This document shows, piece by piece, positions 22,528 to 34,026 of a DNA stretch of 64,000 nt. This DNA comes from Xenopus tropicalis (Eukaryota > Chordata > Amphibia > Anura > Pipidae): the NCBI RefSeq assembly GCF_000004195.4, contig NC_030680.2, positions 138,693,545 through 138,757,544 on the forward strand, given 5' to 3'. The translations under genes and the position numbers were made by a program. The notes under the pieces are model-generated. The model was not told the origin of the DNA. It worked only from the letters and a program-made list of their open reading frames with translations, and ran no database searches. The stretch's first letter is position 1; every line of letters starts with the position of its first letter.

Positions 22528-25155
22528 TATCTGCAATGTATTCGTAACAGATAGAAGCAAATCTTTAGTACTGTCCCACCATTACCATTACACTAATAAT
22601 TTTCCCTCCCCATCCCCAGTACGTTAGCCTCAGCCTATGCCATTCCATCATTCCGATACCCTCTCGATTCCCCTTTCCGACTGAATCAATGAACTGCCCC
22701 CTTCTCTTCTCTCCCAGACAACAAGGGAAATATTCTGCAATGACCAAGTCCTTAGCTTTGTCCCTCCGAGTCTCTGATTTATAACTGCAGCCCTCATACA
22801 GCGACAGGTAGGGCTGCTGACAAAATGTCTCACTTAAATAAAAGACCTTGGGTTTGAAAGTCGCCTATCAAAAAATAGATTTGTTTTTTTTCATCAAGCC
22901 TTAATGACTCGGAGGAGCATTCGGCGAGAAGAACATAAAGCTTATTTTCTGATTGGATCTGCACTTCCAGATAGAGATCTGTCAATAGGGAAAAGTAGAG
23001 CCCTGACAAGGTGGGCCAATCAAGGTACCGGCTTGGACACAGGCGAGTGAAACGCTTTGGGCGCTGACACACTCCATTAGTATAGCTGCAATGTGGAGTG
23101 CAGTATCACTGACAGGCCTGCACAAGTATAAATTCAGTGGTAAAAGTAAGAATTATATTGGACACATTGACTGGCGAGAGTCGGAGAAAGTGTTTCTGCA
23201 AGAAAAACAGAAGCCAAAAGGAAGGTTCAGCTAGAAATGCTAAAGCTAATGTCCCACAGGGAGATTTAGTAGAGAGATCCAGCGACAAGACGCTCGTCTT
23301 TTCCTAACAAGCCATTACTAGAGATTTCCACAACGGAGTGATTCTATTTCCCACAAATCCAGGTGGCATATTCCCCACCCACAATTAGACATTACATTCA
23401 GTCCAATGGGGAAATGGCAGCTACCTCCCGCTCAGTGGGTTTTACTTTCAGCGATTCCAATAGGTTTGTAAAATCACTCGAAAAAGGGTCTCATAGCGTT
23501 TCGGAGCAAGGGCAGTTTTCACGCCCCACCAAGGAAAGTAGCTGGAAGTATCCTTCCATACAGGCACTGTTGCCTCAGCATAGGGCCACGGGTAAGACAT
23601 AGGAGACAGGCAGTATCTCAACCCTGTTCCACAGTCGGCTGTAGGACTCTCAAGCTAGGGGTTATCAACCCGAGGTATCTATCCTGACTGCTTCCAAAGG
23701 GGCGCCAAGCTGACCAGGTGGATTTACCCCGCCCAGACTCCTAACAGAGGAGGGATAAACCAGTAGCATCCTCTCTTGTTGTCCTCAGAGTACTACTATC
23801 ATTTAACATCTGTACCATTTGTTTGAGTATAACCCTGCATAATTCATTTGTCTTTGATAACAAACTGTACAATAGTTCAACTGCAAGAACCTTCTGGCGT
23901 CCATCTTTGCTAAATCTGCACTACACAGCTACAGTAAGTTGTAGTTTAACTACACCCTTGCTCCGCATGGTCTCTTCCACCTAGCGAAGGCCCAGTCACA
24001 TGTACCCCATGCTCTAAACCACTCTAGCCTGGGTTTTGACTATTATACAGGCAAATAGGGGTTACACAGGTCAATACAGAGGCGCCATCACAGCCACTAT
24101 GTAGTATGTCCATCCTCTCAAAAGTCTGTAGTTGGTGGAAATCCAAGCCAGCCTTATGGTGTAGAGACCAGCATAGCAGATATGAAACAATTCAGACCAA
24201 ACATATGCCTTAGGGGTAGTTCACCTGTGAACTACCCCCGCTCAGTCAATGCCAGACAGAGGATACCAGCAACAATATCAGTTAGGGAACACTTATTTGC
24301 CCCCCTAGATATATTTGGAAGTCTGGCTGATACAGTGATGGTTTTAGTAACCTTGTTATGGGCAAAGTGGGGCCCCAGCCAAGCGTTGGGATTTCAGACA
24401 GGGGCCTGAGCTGAATGTTTGTAAATCAATGGCCTTTGCTGGGCAAAGTGCAATCCCTGGCTGGCAGACAAAGAGTTAAGAACTTTTAGCCGGAAATTCT
24501 TATTGCACGGATGCCCTCTAATTACAGCCTGTACTATGAATAACCTTTTCCATTCGTTACACCTGAGATCTTGCCTACAAAATCTTTTCCTGTCCACACA
24601 AAAAAATGACTTTCACATTTTGCTGGGGGGTGGGGGGGGGATCAAAGTCGGCGGTGGTACAGCCCATCAGTTGGCGGCAAATGACTGAGCTTCCAATCAA
24701 TATCTTCCAATTTCACTGGGTTCAGACAGTGATCCCGGATGATTTGCGCAGAGACAAGCGAGGCTGATTGCTACAGAATGCATAATTGCCAATGTATTAC
24801 ATTAGAAATGCTGGGGGGGGGGGGGGGGGGGGGGCTGCCTTGTTCTTGAAGGGTCTCTAGAGAGGGACTTTCTAGTTTACATGCCGATTCCAGTTACCGG
24901 ATCTGTAACCTTGGGAAAGGCATCAGGCGTCTTGGTGTTTAATGATATTTATACTGATCTTTGTGCCTGAACTTCTTACAGGATTTGTCGCTATTTACTT
25001 GTCACCACTTCAGTTTTTTTTAAATTGACAATGAGTTTCTGCCCAGCGGGGGCTCTTTATATACAGAGGTCACTGTTCTGGATATTAACCCAATTGGTGT
25101 AACTAGAAGATATTTTAGGCCCCACAGCATGTCCAGAAGTCACAGGTTCTGTTCC
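22528..25155. other. Long mostly unique stretch
   Basis: There is no gene evidence. About 23240-23345 resembles a frog MITE piece (GTCCCACAGGGAGATTTAGT..CCAGCGACAAGACG). Poly-G runs occur at about 24625-24640 and 24810-24834, the latter over 20 G and likely length-variable. The part 24670-24790 is non-repetitive and could be conserved noncoding DNA. Confidence 0.35.
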
Positions 25156-25163
25156 CTCTATAG

Positions 25164-25328
25164 CAGCGGTTCTCAACCTGTGGGTCGGAACCTTTGGGGG
25201 TCGAACAACCCTTTCACAGGGGCCGCCTAAGACCATTGGAAAACACATATTTTCTTATGGCTGGGGGTCACCACAACGTGAGGAACTGTATTAAAGGGTC
25301 GCGGCATTAGGAAGGTTGAGAACCACTG
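25164..25328 (+). mobile_element. SPIN hAT MITE, plus orientation
   Basis: It starts CAGCGGTTCTCAACCTGTGG and ends GAAGGTTGAGAACCACTG, with CCTTTCACAGGGGCCGCCTA and GGGTCACCACAACGTGAGGA between. This is the SPIN (Space Invader) family, known for horizontal transfer among tetrapods including Xenopus. A perfect 8-bp duplication CTCTATAG flanks it (25156-25163 and 25329-25336). It is 165 bp with no coding capacity. Confidence 0.93.
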
Positions 25329-25336
25329 CTCTATAG

Positions 25337-26221
25337 TCCCTTGTACTGTCCCCAATTGATTCCGCCATCAGAAACTTTGGGGAACCCATACCAGTTATTT
25401 ATATAGGGCCCCCCATGAACTCCAGTGCACAGTGACAAACGTTTGGCCATGCCCCTTGTCTAAGCAATACAAACAGCTAATATCCCCTATAATAAGCATT
25501 AATGAATTCACTAATTAACAGTCAGTTCATTAACAGTCAGTGGAGTCAGTTTGCCCTAATTTTAATCTCCTTCCTTTCCCTGCTCCATTGCTTGATATGA
25601 AAGTTACGTAAGTTTTTGCATAAGTAAACTGCGTAAGTGTAGGGGGGCTATAACTAGTCAGCAGTGGTTCATAAAAATAGTAAAAATGTAGTAAAAATAA
25701 TGTGGTAATAAGACCGTCTTTTAATTGGGGGCCAGTGGAGTGTATCGGTAAGCTTATGTAGGTTTCTTTGAACGTAACGTAAGTCTTGCATAAGTTACGT
25801 AATTTGCGTAAGCGTAGGGGCCCAATGATGTTGCTATGGGGCCCAATAACCAGTAATTTTTCCCCTGCTGGAAACTTTATGTAGGAGACGCTGATAAAAT
25901 TCAGTAATTAACTCCCAAAATAAACATCTGATCTTTCACAATAATAATCAGTTCATATAAATAGTTAAAATGAATAATAAATGTGCTAATACGTCAGGGA
26001 GGGAAGTAGAATGTTTCATTCATTGGTGGTGAGTGGAGTTTGCCCCTTCTGCCCCATCTGTACATTGCCTTTTGCTTGTACGCAAGTTACCTACGTTTCT
26101 AGGCAAGTTACGCCAGTTTCTCAAGTTTTCTGGGCAACTTTTGTGGAAGTTACGTAAATTGCTTTAGTTCTAACGTAACTTTATATTTAACTTACACAAT
26201 TTGTGTAACTTTCTGATCTCT
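25337..26221. other. Unclassified; ACGTAA-rich region
   Basis: Motifs such as AAGTTACGTAAGTTTTTGCA (25600), AACGTAACGTAAGTCTTGCA (25770) and AAGTTACGTAAATTGC (26150) recur in two or three loosely similar blocks between 25560 and 26215, suggesting an old dispersed element that I cannot name. Confidence 0.4.
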
Positions 26222-26397
26222 GTCAGAAACTGACCAGCAGGTGGTGCTGTAGCAATAAAATCCATTCATATTACAGTACATATTTCTCTTAATATCTTGG
26301 AATCTTGAAAAAATAAAGGTAAATTGCAAAATTGCTTAGAATAACACTCTCATCGACTTTACATTCACTTATTTTGAAGGTTTACTTATCCTGCAAT
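26222..26397 (-). mobile_element. T2-type MITE fragment
   Basis: In reverse it matches 8088-8250. TTCACTTATTTTGAAGGTTT followed by ACTTATCCT is the reverse of the AGGATAAGTAAACCTTTAAA end there, and CAGAAACTGACCAGCAGGTG marks the inner limit. Confidence 0.6.
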
Positions 26398-27084
26398 GTG
26401 GAAGTCAGGCCATAATACAAGAAATTATAATTCCAAGCAACCTTTTCACTATATATTCATTAATTTCACATTTGCAGTGGATTTAGTTATTTGTAAATGT
26501 AAATGCTATTGAAAGCAGTGTCTGCCTGTGTCTTTCTATTCTCTGGCTCTGACTCCTGAAACAATGTAGCAGCAGCAGCTACAAGCCTGTAAAGAAGCAT
26601 GCAAGGCATTGTAAAACTGGAGTCTTGGCTTGAGTAGAAATGGCTTTTGCTAAATTGTTTTAATAGTCAGAACCAGCAGTCCAGAAATAGACAAATACAG
26701 TGCCATGTTTCCCCGTTTGTGCTTCGCATTAGCTGCTGCTCCGGGCATTGCTTGAGGGTTATCACTGGGCAGGAAAAGCTTCCAGACCCACAGAATGACC
26801 AGGTCTTATCCTAATATTCCCAGTGGGGGGATAAGATGTCATTATATGTGAAAGGAGAATCCAGGGGCTGTCACTATTTGTTCCCTGTCTGAGAGGCATA
26901 AATATAGAAGCATTTAATTGAAACGTGCCGGTCTCATAGACACATGGCTACCTGAGTCATTTCTGCTGTATCTCACATACTCATAGGAAGTATTTGGGGG
27001 GCCGAAGGGCACTAACATACGTAATATGTACCCAAGGATTCCCTAATATACAACTTCACAAAGTCCAACAGCATTTAATAAAAT
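26398..27084. other. Unique intronic sequence before the large array
   Basis: There is no element or gene that I can support. Confidence 0.35.
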
Positions 27085-30000
27085 AGGAATCAGTACAGTA
27101 GGGGTGGGGTAGCAGGGAATCAGTACAGTAGGGGTAGGGTAGCAGGGAATCAGTACAGTAGGGGTAGGGTAGCAGGGAATCAGTACAGTAGGGGTAGGGT
27201 AGCAGGGAATCAGTACAGTAGGGGTAGGGTAGCAGGGAATCAGTACAGTAGGGGTAGGGTAGCAGGGAATCAGTACAGTAGGGGTAGGGTAGCAGGGAAT
27301 CAGTACAGTAGGGGTAGGGTAGCAGGGAATCAGTACAGTAGGGGTAGGGTAGCAGGGAATAAGTTACAGTAGGGGTAGGGTAGCAGGGAATCAGTACAGT
27401 AGGGGTAGGGTAGCAGGGAATAAGTACAGTATGGGTAGGGTAGCAGGGAATCAGAGTACAGTAGGGGTAGGGTAGCAGGGAATCAGTACAGTAGGGGTGG
27501 GGTAGCAGGGAATCAGTACAGTAGGGGTAGGGTAGCAGGGAATCAGTACAGTAGGGGTAGGGTAGCAGGGAATAAGTACAGTAGGGGTAGGGTAGCAGGG
27601 AATCAGTACAGTAGGGGTAGGGTAGCAGGGAATCAGTACAGTAGGGGTAGGGTAGCAGGGAATCAGTACAGTAGGGGTAGGGTAGCAGGGAATCAGTACA
27701 GTAGGGGTAGGGTAGCAGGGAATAAGTACAGTATGGGTAGGGTAGCAGGGAATCAGAGTACAGTAGGGGTAGGGTAGCAGGGAATAAGTACAGTAGGGGT
27801 GGGGTAGCAGGGAATCAGTACAGTAGGGGTAGGGTAGCAGGGAATCAGTACAGTAGGGGTAGGGTAGCAGGGAATCAGTACAGTAGGGGTAGGGTAGCAG
27901 GGAATCAGTACAGTAGGGGTAGGGTAGCAGGGAATAAGTACAGTAGGGGTAGGGTAGCAGGGAATCAGTACAGTAGGGGTAGGGTAGCAGGGAATAGTAG
28001 GGGTAGGGTAGCAGGGAATCAGAGTACAGTAGGGGTAGGGTAGCAGGGAATCAGTACAGTAGGGGTAGGGTAGCAGGGAATCAGAGTACAGTAGGGGTAG
28101 GGTAGCAGGAAATCAGTACAGTAGGGGTAGGGTAGCAGGGAATCAGTACAGTAGGTAGGTAGGGTAGGGTAGCAGGGAATCAGTACAGTAGGGGTAGGGT
28201 AGCAGGGAATCAGTACAGTAGGGTAGGGTAGCAGGGAATCAGAGTACAGTAGGGGTGGGGTAGCAGGGAATCAGTACAGTAGGGGTAGGGTAGCAGGGAA
28301 TCAGAGTACAGTAGGGTAGGGTAGCAGGGAATCAGTACAGTAGGGTAGGTAGCAGGGATATCAGTACAGTAGGGGGTAGGGGTAGCAGGGATCAGTTACA
28401 GAGGGTAGGGTAGCAGGGAATCAGTACAGTAGGGTAGGGAGCAGGGAATCAGTACAGTAGGGGTAGGGTAGCAGGGAATCAGTACAGTAGGGGTAGGGTA
28501 GCAGGGAATCAGAGTTACAGTAGGGGTAGGGTTAGCAGGGAATCAGGAGTACAGTAAGGGGTAGGGTAGCAGGGAATCAGATACAGTAGGGGTAGGGTAG
28601 CAGGGAATCAGTACAGTAGGGGTAGGGTAGCAGGGAATCAGTACAGTAGGGGTAGGGTAGCAGGGAATCAGAGTACAGTAGGGGTAGGGTAGCAGGGAAT
28701 CAGAGTACAGTAGGGGTAGGGTAGCAGGGGAATCAGAGTACAGTAGGGGTAGGGTAGCAGGGAATCAGTACAGTAGGGGTAGCGGGTAGCAGGGAATCAG
28801 TACAGTATGGGTAGGGTAGCAGGGAATCAGTACAGTAGGGGTAGGGTAGCAGGGAATCAGTACAGTAGGGGTAGGGTAGCAGGGAATCAGAGTACAGTAG
28901 GGGTAGGGTAGCAGGGAATCAGTACAGTAGGGTAGGGTAGCAGGGAATCAGTACAGTAGGGGTAGGGTAGCAGGGAAATCAGTACAGTAGGGGTAGGGTA
29001 GCAGGGAATCAGTACAGTAGGGGTAGGGTAGCAGGGAATCAGTACAGTAGGGGTAGGGTAGCAGGGAATCAGAGTACAGTAGGGGTAGGGTAGCAGGGAA
29101 TCAGAGTACAGTAGGGGTGGGGTAGCAGGGAATCAGTACAGTAGGGGTAGGGTAGCAGGGAATCAGAGTACAGTAGGGGTAGGGTAGCAGGGAATCAGAG
29201 TACAGTAGGGGTAGGGTAGCAGGGAATCAGTACAGTAGGGGTAGGGTAGCAGGGAATCAGTACAGTAGGGGTAGGGTAGCAGGGAATCAGAGTACAGTAG
29301 GGGTAGGGTAGCAGGGAATCAGAGTACAGTAGGGGTGGGGTAGCAGGGAATCAGTACAGTAGGGGTAGGGTAGCAGGGAATCAGAGTACAGTAGGGGTAG
29401 GGTAGCAGGGAATCAGAGTACAGTAGGGGTAGGGTAGCAGGGAATCAGTACAGTAGGGGTAGGGTAGCAGGGAATCAGTACAGTAGGGGTAGGGTAGCAG
29501 GGAATCAGAGTACAGTAGGGGTGGGGTAGCAGGGAATCAGAGTACAGTAGGGGTGGGGTAGCAGGGAATCAGTACAGTAGGGGTAGGGTAGCAGGGAATC
29601 AGTACAGTAGGGGTAGGGTAGCAGGGAATCAGAGTACAGTAGGGGTGGGGTAGCAGGGAATCAGTACAGTAGGGGTAGGGTAGCAGGGAATCAGAGTACA
29701 GTAGGGGTGGGGTAGCAGGGAATCAGTACAGTAGGGGTAGGGTAGCAGGGAATCAGTACAGTAGGGGTAGGGTAGCAGGGAATCAGAGTACAGTAGGGGT
29801 GGGGTAGCAGGGAATCAGAGTACAGTAGGGGTAGGGTAGCAGGGAATCAGAGTACAGTAGGGGTAGGGTAGCAGGGAATCAGTACAGTAGGGGTAGGGTA
29901 GCAGGGAATCAGTACAGTAGGGGTAGGGTAGCAGGGAATCAGTACAGTAGGGGTAGGGTAGCAGGGAATCAGAGTACAGTAGGGGTAGGGTAGCAGGGAA

Positions 30001-33000
30001 TCAGTACAGTAGGGGTAGGGTAGCAGGGAATCAGAGTACAGTAGGGGTAGTGTAGCAGGGAATCAGTACAGTAGGGGTAGGGTAGCAGGGAATCAGTACA
30101 GTAGGGGTAGGGTAGCAGGGAATCAGTACAGTAGGGGTAGGGTAGCAGGGAATCAGAGTACAGTAGGGGTAGGGTAGCAGGGAATCAGTACAGTAGGGGT
30201 AGGGTAGCAGGGAATCAGTACAGTAGGGGTAGGGGTAGCAGGGAATCAGAGTACAGTAGGGGTAGGGTAGCAGGGAATCAGTACAGTATGGGTAGGGTAG
30301 CAGGGAATCAGTACAGTAGGGGTAGGGTAGCAGGGAATCAGAGTACAGTAGGGGTAGTGTAGCAGGGAATCAGAGTAAGGTAGGGGTAGGGTAGCAGGGA
30401 ATCAGTACAGTAGGGGTAGGGTAGCAGGGAATCAGTACAGTAGGGGTAGGGTAGCAGGGAATCAGAGTACAGTAGGGGTAGGGTAGCAGGGAATCAGAGT
30501 ACAGTAGGGGTAGGGTAGCAGGGAATCAGTACAGTAGGGTAGGGTAGCAGGGAATCAGTACAGTAGGGGTAGGGTAGCAGGGAATCAGAGTACAGTAGGG
30601 GTAGGGTAGCAGGGAATCAGTACAGTATGGGTAGGGTAGCAGGGAATCAGTACAGTAGGGGTAGGGTAGCAGGGAATCAGTACAGTAGGGGTAGGGTAGC
30701 AGGGAATCAGAGTACAGTAGGGGTAGGGTAGCAGGGAATCAGTACAGTAGGGGTAGGGTAGCAGGGAATCAGAGTACAGTAGGGGTAGGGTAGCAGGGAA
30801 TCAGTACAGTAGGGGTAGGGTAGCAGGGAATCAGTACAGTAGGGGTAGGGTAGCAGGGAATCAGTACAGTAGGGGTAGGGTAGCAGGAATCAGAGTACAG
30901 TAGGGGTTAGGGTAGCAGGGAATCAGAGTACAGTAGGGGTAGGGTAGCAGGGAATCAGTACAGTAGGGGTAGGGTAGCAGGGAATCAGAGTACAGTAGGG
31001 GTGGGGTAGCAGGGAATTCAGTACAGTAGGGGTAGGGTAGCAGGGAATCAGGTACAGTAGGGTAGGGTAGCAGGGAATCAGAGTACAGTAGGGGTAGGGT
31101 AGCAGGGAATCAGTACAGTAGGGGTAGGGTAGCAGGGAATCAGTACAGTAGGGGTAGGGTAGCAGGGAATCAGTACAGTAGGGGTAGGGTAGCAGGAATC
31201 AGAGTACAGTAGGGGTAGGGTAGCAGGGAATCAGAGTTACAGTAGGGGTAGGGTAGCGAGGGAATCAGTACAGTAGGGTAGGGTAGCAGGGAATCAGTAC
31301 AGAGGGTAGGTAGCAGGGAATCAGTACAGTAGGGGTAGGGTAGGCAGGGAATCAGTACAGTAGGGGTAGGGTAGCAGGGAATCAGAGTACAGTAGGGGTA
31401 GGGTAGCAGGGAATCAGTACAGTAGGGGTAGGGTAGCAGGGAATCAGTACAGTAGGGGTAGGGTAGCAGGGAATCAGTACAGTAGGGGTAGGGTAGCAGG
31501 GAATCAGTACAGTAGGGGTAGGGTAGCAGGGAATCAGTACAGTAGGGGTAGGGTAGCAGGGAATCAGTACAGTAGGGGTAGGGTAGCAGGGAATCAGTAC
31601 AGTAGGGTAGGGTAGCAGGGAATCAGAGTACAGTAGGGGTAGGGTAGCAGGGAATCAGAGTACAGTAGGGGTAGGGTAGCAGGGAATCAGTACAGTAGGG
31701 GTGGGTACAGGGAATCAGTACAGTATGGGTAGGGTAGCAGGGAATCAGTACAGTAGGGGTAGGGTAGCAGGGAATCAGTACAGTAGGGGTAGGGTAGCAG
31801 GGAATCAGAGTACAGTAGGGGTAGGGTAGCAGGGAATCAGTACAGTAGGGGTAGGGTAGCAGGGAATCAGTACAGTAGGGGTAGGGTAGCAGGGAATCAG
31901 TACAGTAGGGGTAGGGTAGCAGGGAATCAGTACAGTAGGGGTAGGGTAGCAGGGAATCAGTACAGTAGGGGTAGGGTTAGCAGGGAATCAGAGTACAGTA
32001 GGGGTAGGGTAGCAGGGAATCAGAGTACAGTAGGGGTGGGGTAGCAGGGAATCAGTACAGTAGGGGTAGGGTAGCAGGGAATCAGTACAGTAGGGGTAGG
32101 GTAGCAGGGAATCAGAGTACAGTAGGGGTGGGGTAGCAGGGAATCAGAGTACAGTAGGGGTGGGGTAGCAGGGAATCAGTACAGTAGGGGTAGGGTAGCA
32201 GGGAATCAGTACAGTAGGGGTAGGGTAGCAGGGAATCAGAGTACAGTAGGGGTGGGGTAGCAGGGAATCAGTACAGTAGGGGTAGGGTAGCAGGGAATCA
32301 GAGTACAGTAGGGGTGGGGTAGCAGGGAATCAGTACAGTAGGGGTAGGGTAGCAGGGAATCAGTACAGTAGGGGTAGGGTAGCAGGGAATCAGAGTACAG
32401 TAGGGGTAGGGTAGCAGGGAATCAGAGTACAGTAGGGGTAGGGTAGCAGGGAATCAGTACAGTAGGGGTAGGTAGCAGGGAATCAGTACAGTAGGGGTAG
32501 GGTAGCAGGGAATCAGAGTACAGTAGGGGTGGGGTAGCAGGGAATCAGAGTACAGTAGGGGTAGGGTAGCAGGGAATCAGAGTACAGTAGGGGTAGGGTA
32601 GCAGGGAATCAGTACAGTAGGGGTAGGGTAGCAGGGAATCAGTACAGTAGGGGTAGGGTAGTAGGGAATCAGAGTACAGTAGGGGTAGTGTAGCAGGGAA
32701 TCAGTACAGTAGGGGTAGGGTAGCAGGGAATCAGTACAGTAGGGGTAGGGTAGCAGGGAATCAGTACAGTAGGGTAGGGTAGCAGGGAATCAGAGTACAG
32801 TAGGGGTAGGGTAGCAGGGAATCAGTACAGTAGGGGTAGGGTAGCAGGGAATCAGTACAGTAGGGGTAGGGTAGCAGGGAATCAGTACAGTAGGGGTAGG
32901 GTAGCAGGGAATCAGAGTACAGTAGGGGTAGGGTAGCAGGGAATCAGAGTACAGTAGGGGTAGGGTAGCAGGGAATCAGTACAGTATGGGTAGGGTAGCA

Positions 33001-33566
33001 GGGAATCAGTACAGTAGGGGTAGGGTAGCAGGGAATCACAGTACTGTAGGGGTAGGGTAGCAGGGAATCAGTACAGTAGGGGTAGGGTAGCAGGTAATCA
33101 GAGTACAGTAGGGGTAGGGGTAGCAGGGAATCAGTACAGTAGGGGTAGGGTAGCAGGTAATCAGAGTACAGTAGGGGTAGGGTAGCAGGGAATCAGAGTA
33201 CAGTTAGGGGTAGGGTAGCAGGGAATCAGTACAGTAGGGGTAGGGTAGCAGGGAATCAGTACAGTAGGGGTAGGGTAGCAGGGAATCAGTACAGTAGGGG
33301 TAGGGTAGCAGGGAATCAGTACAGTAGGGGTAGGGTAGCAGGGAATCAGTACAGTAGGGGTAGGGTAGCAGGGAATCAGAGTACAGTAGGGGTAGGGTAG
33401 CAGGGAATCAGTACAGTAGGGGTAGGGTAGCAGGGAATCAGAGTACAGTAGGGGTAGGGTAGCAGGGAATCAGTACAGTAGGGGTAGGGTAGCAGGGAAT
33501 CAGAGTACAGTAGGGGTAGGGTAGCGGCGAATCAGTACAGTAGGGGTAGGGTAGCGGCGAATCAGG
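27085..33566 (+). repeat. 30-bp G-rich satellite, about 6.5 kb, roughly 210 copies
   Basis: The unit is GGAATCAGTACAGTAGGGGT followed by AGGGTAGCAG (30 bp), with a frequent 32-bp variant (CAGAGTACAG) and rarer AATAAGTACAG and GGGGTGGGG forms. The plus strand is G-rich with three to four close G-tracts per unit (GGGGTAGGGTAGCAGGG). The early part is mostly 30-bp units; from about 28000 the 30- and 32-bp forms alternate in changing patterns. Stops in every plus frame leave it without long frames. Single-base indels cluster at about 28140-28580 and 30890-31340. Confidence 0.98.
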
Positions 33567-34026
33567 GCCAGATCTAGGAGCAGAAGTGGCCTAGGGTACA
33601 ACAGTGGGGGGGGCACTAGGCATGAACCTGTTGCCTACCTCTAGTCTGGGGCCTTGTCCCCCCACCGCCCATTTCTTTACCTGACAATCTGCCCATGGCA
33701 CCCAGCAGACTTTGCCAGGCACTGCATCACAGTACAGCAGGGTCAGGTAGCAACGAATCTGAGTACAAAAGCAGAGAATCAGAATACAGAGCACAGTCAG
33801 GGGGTGTAGGAAAGTGATGAGAGCCGCAGGGAAGCAGAGAACAGGCAAAGAATTAGAAGTACCCAGCAGTAGAGAAGCAGAGAATTACAGTACAGAGGTA
33901 TACGACAGCAATAAACAAACAAACAAATGGGGGGCGGTATGGAAGTAGAGACCCCAGTACTAAGAAGAAGAAGAGTTTGGTAGATAGAGTACAGGGGATA
34001 GGTAGCAGAAAATCAAAGTACTGGGG
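33567..34026 (+). repeat. Degenerate repeat between the two large arrays
   Basis: Decayed versions of both neighbours are visible: AGTACAGCAGGGTCAGGTAG, GAGTACAAAAGCAGAGAATC, GAAGCAGAGAACAGG, AGCAGAGAATTACAGTACAG, GATAGGTAGCAGAAAATC. Spacing is near 30 bp but irregular. This looks like the unhomogenised ancestor of the 30-bp and 27-31-bp arrays. Confidence 0.65.

Noticed and set aside
27085..33566. Interstitial telomere
   Set aside because: The motif is GGGGTAGGGTAGCAGGG inside a 30-bp unit, not runs of TTAGGG.
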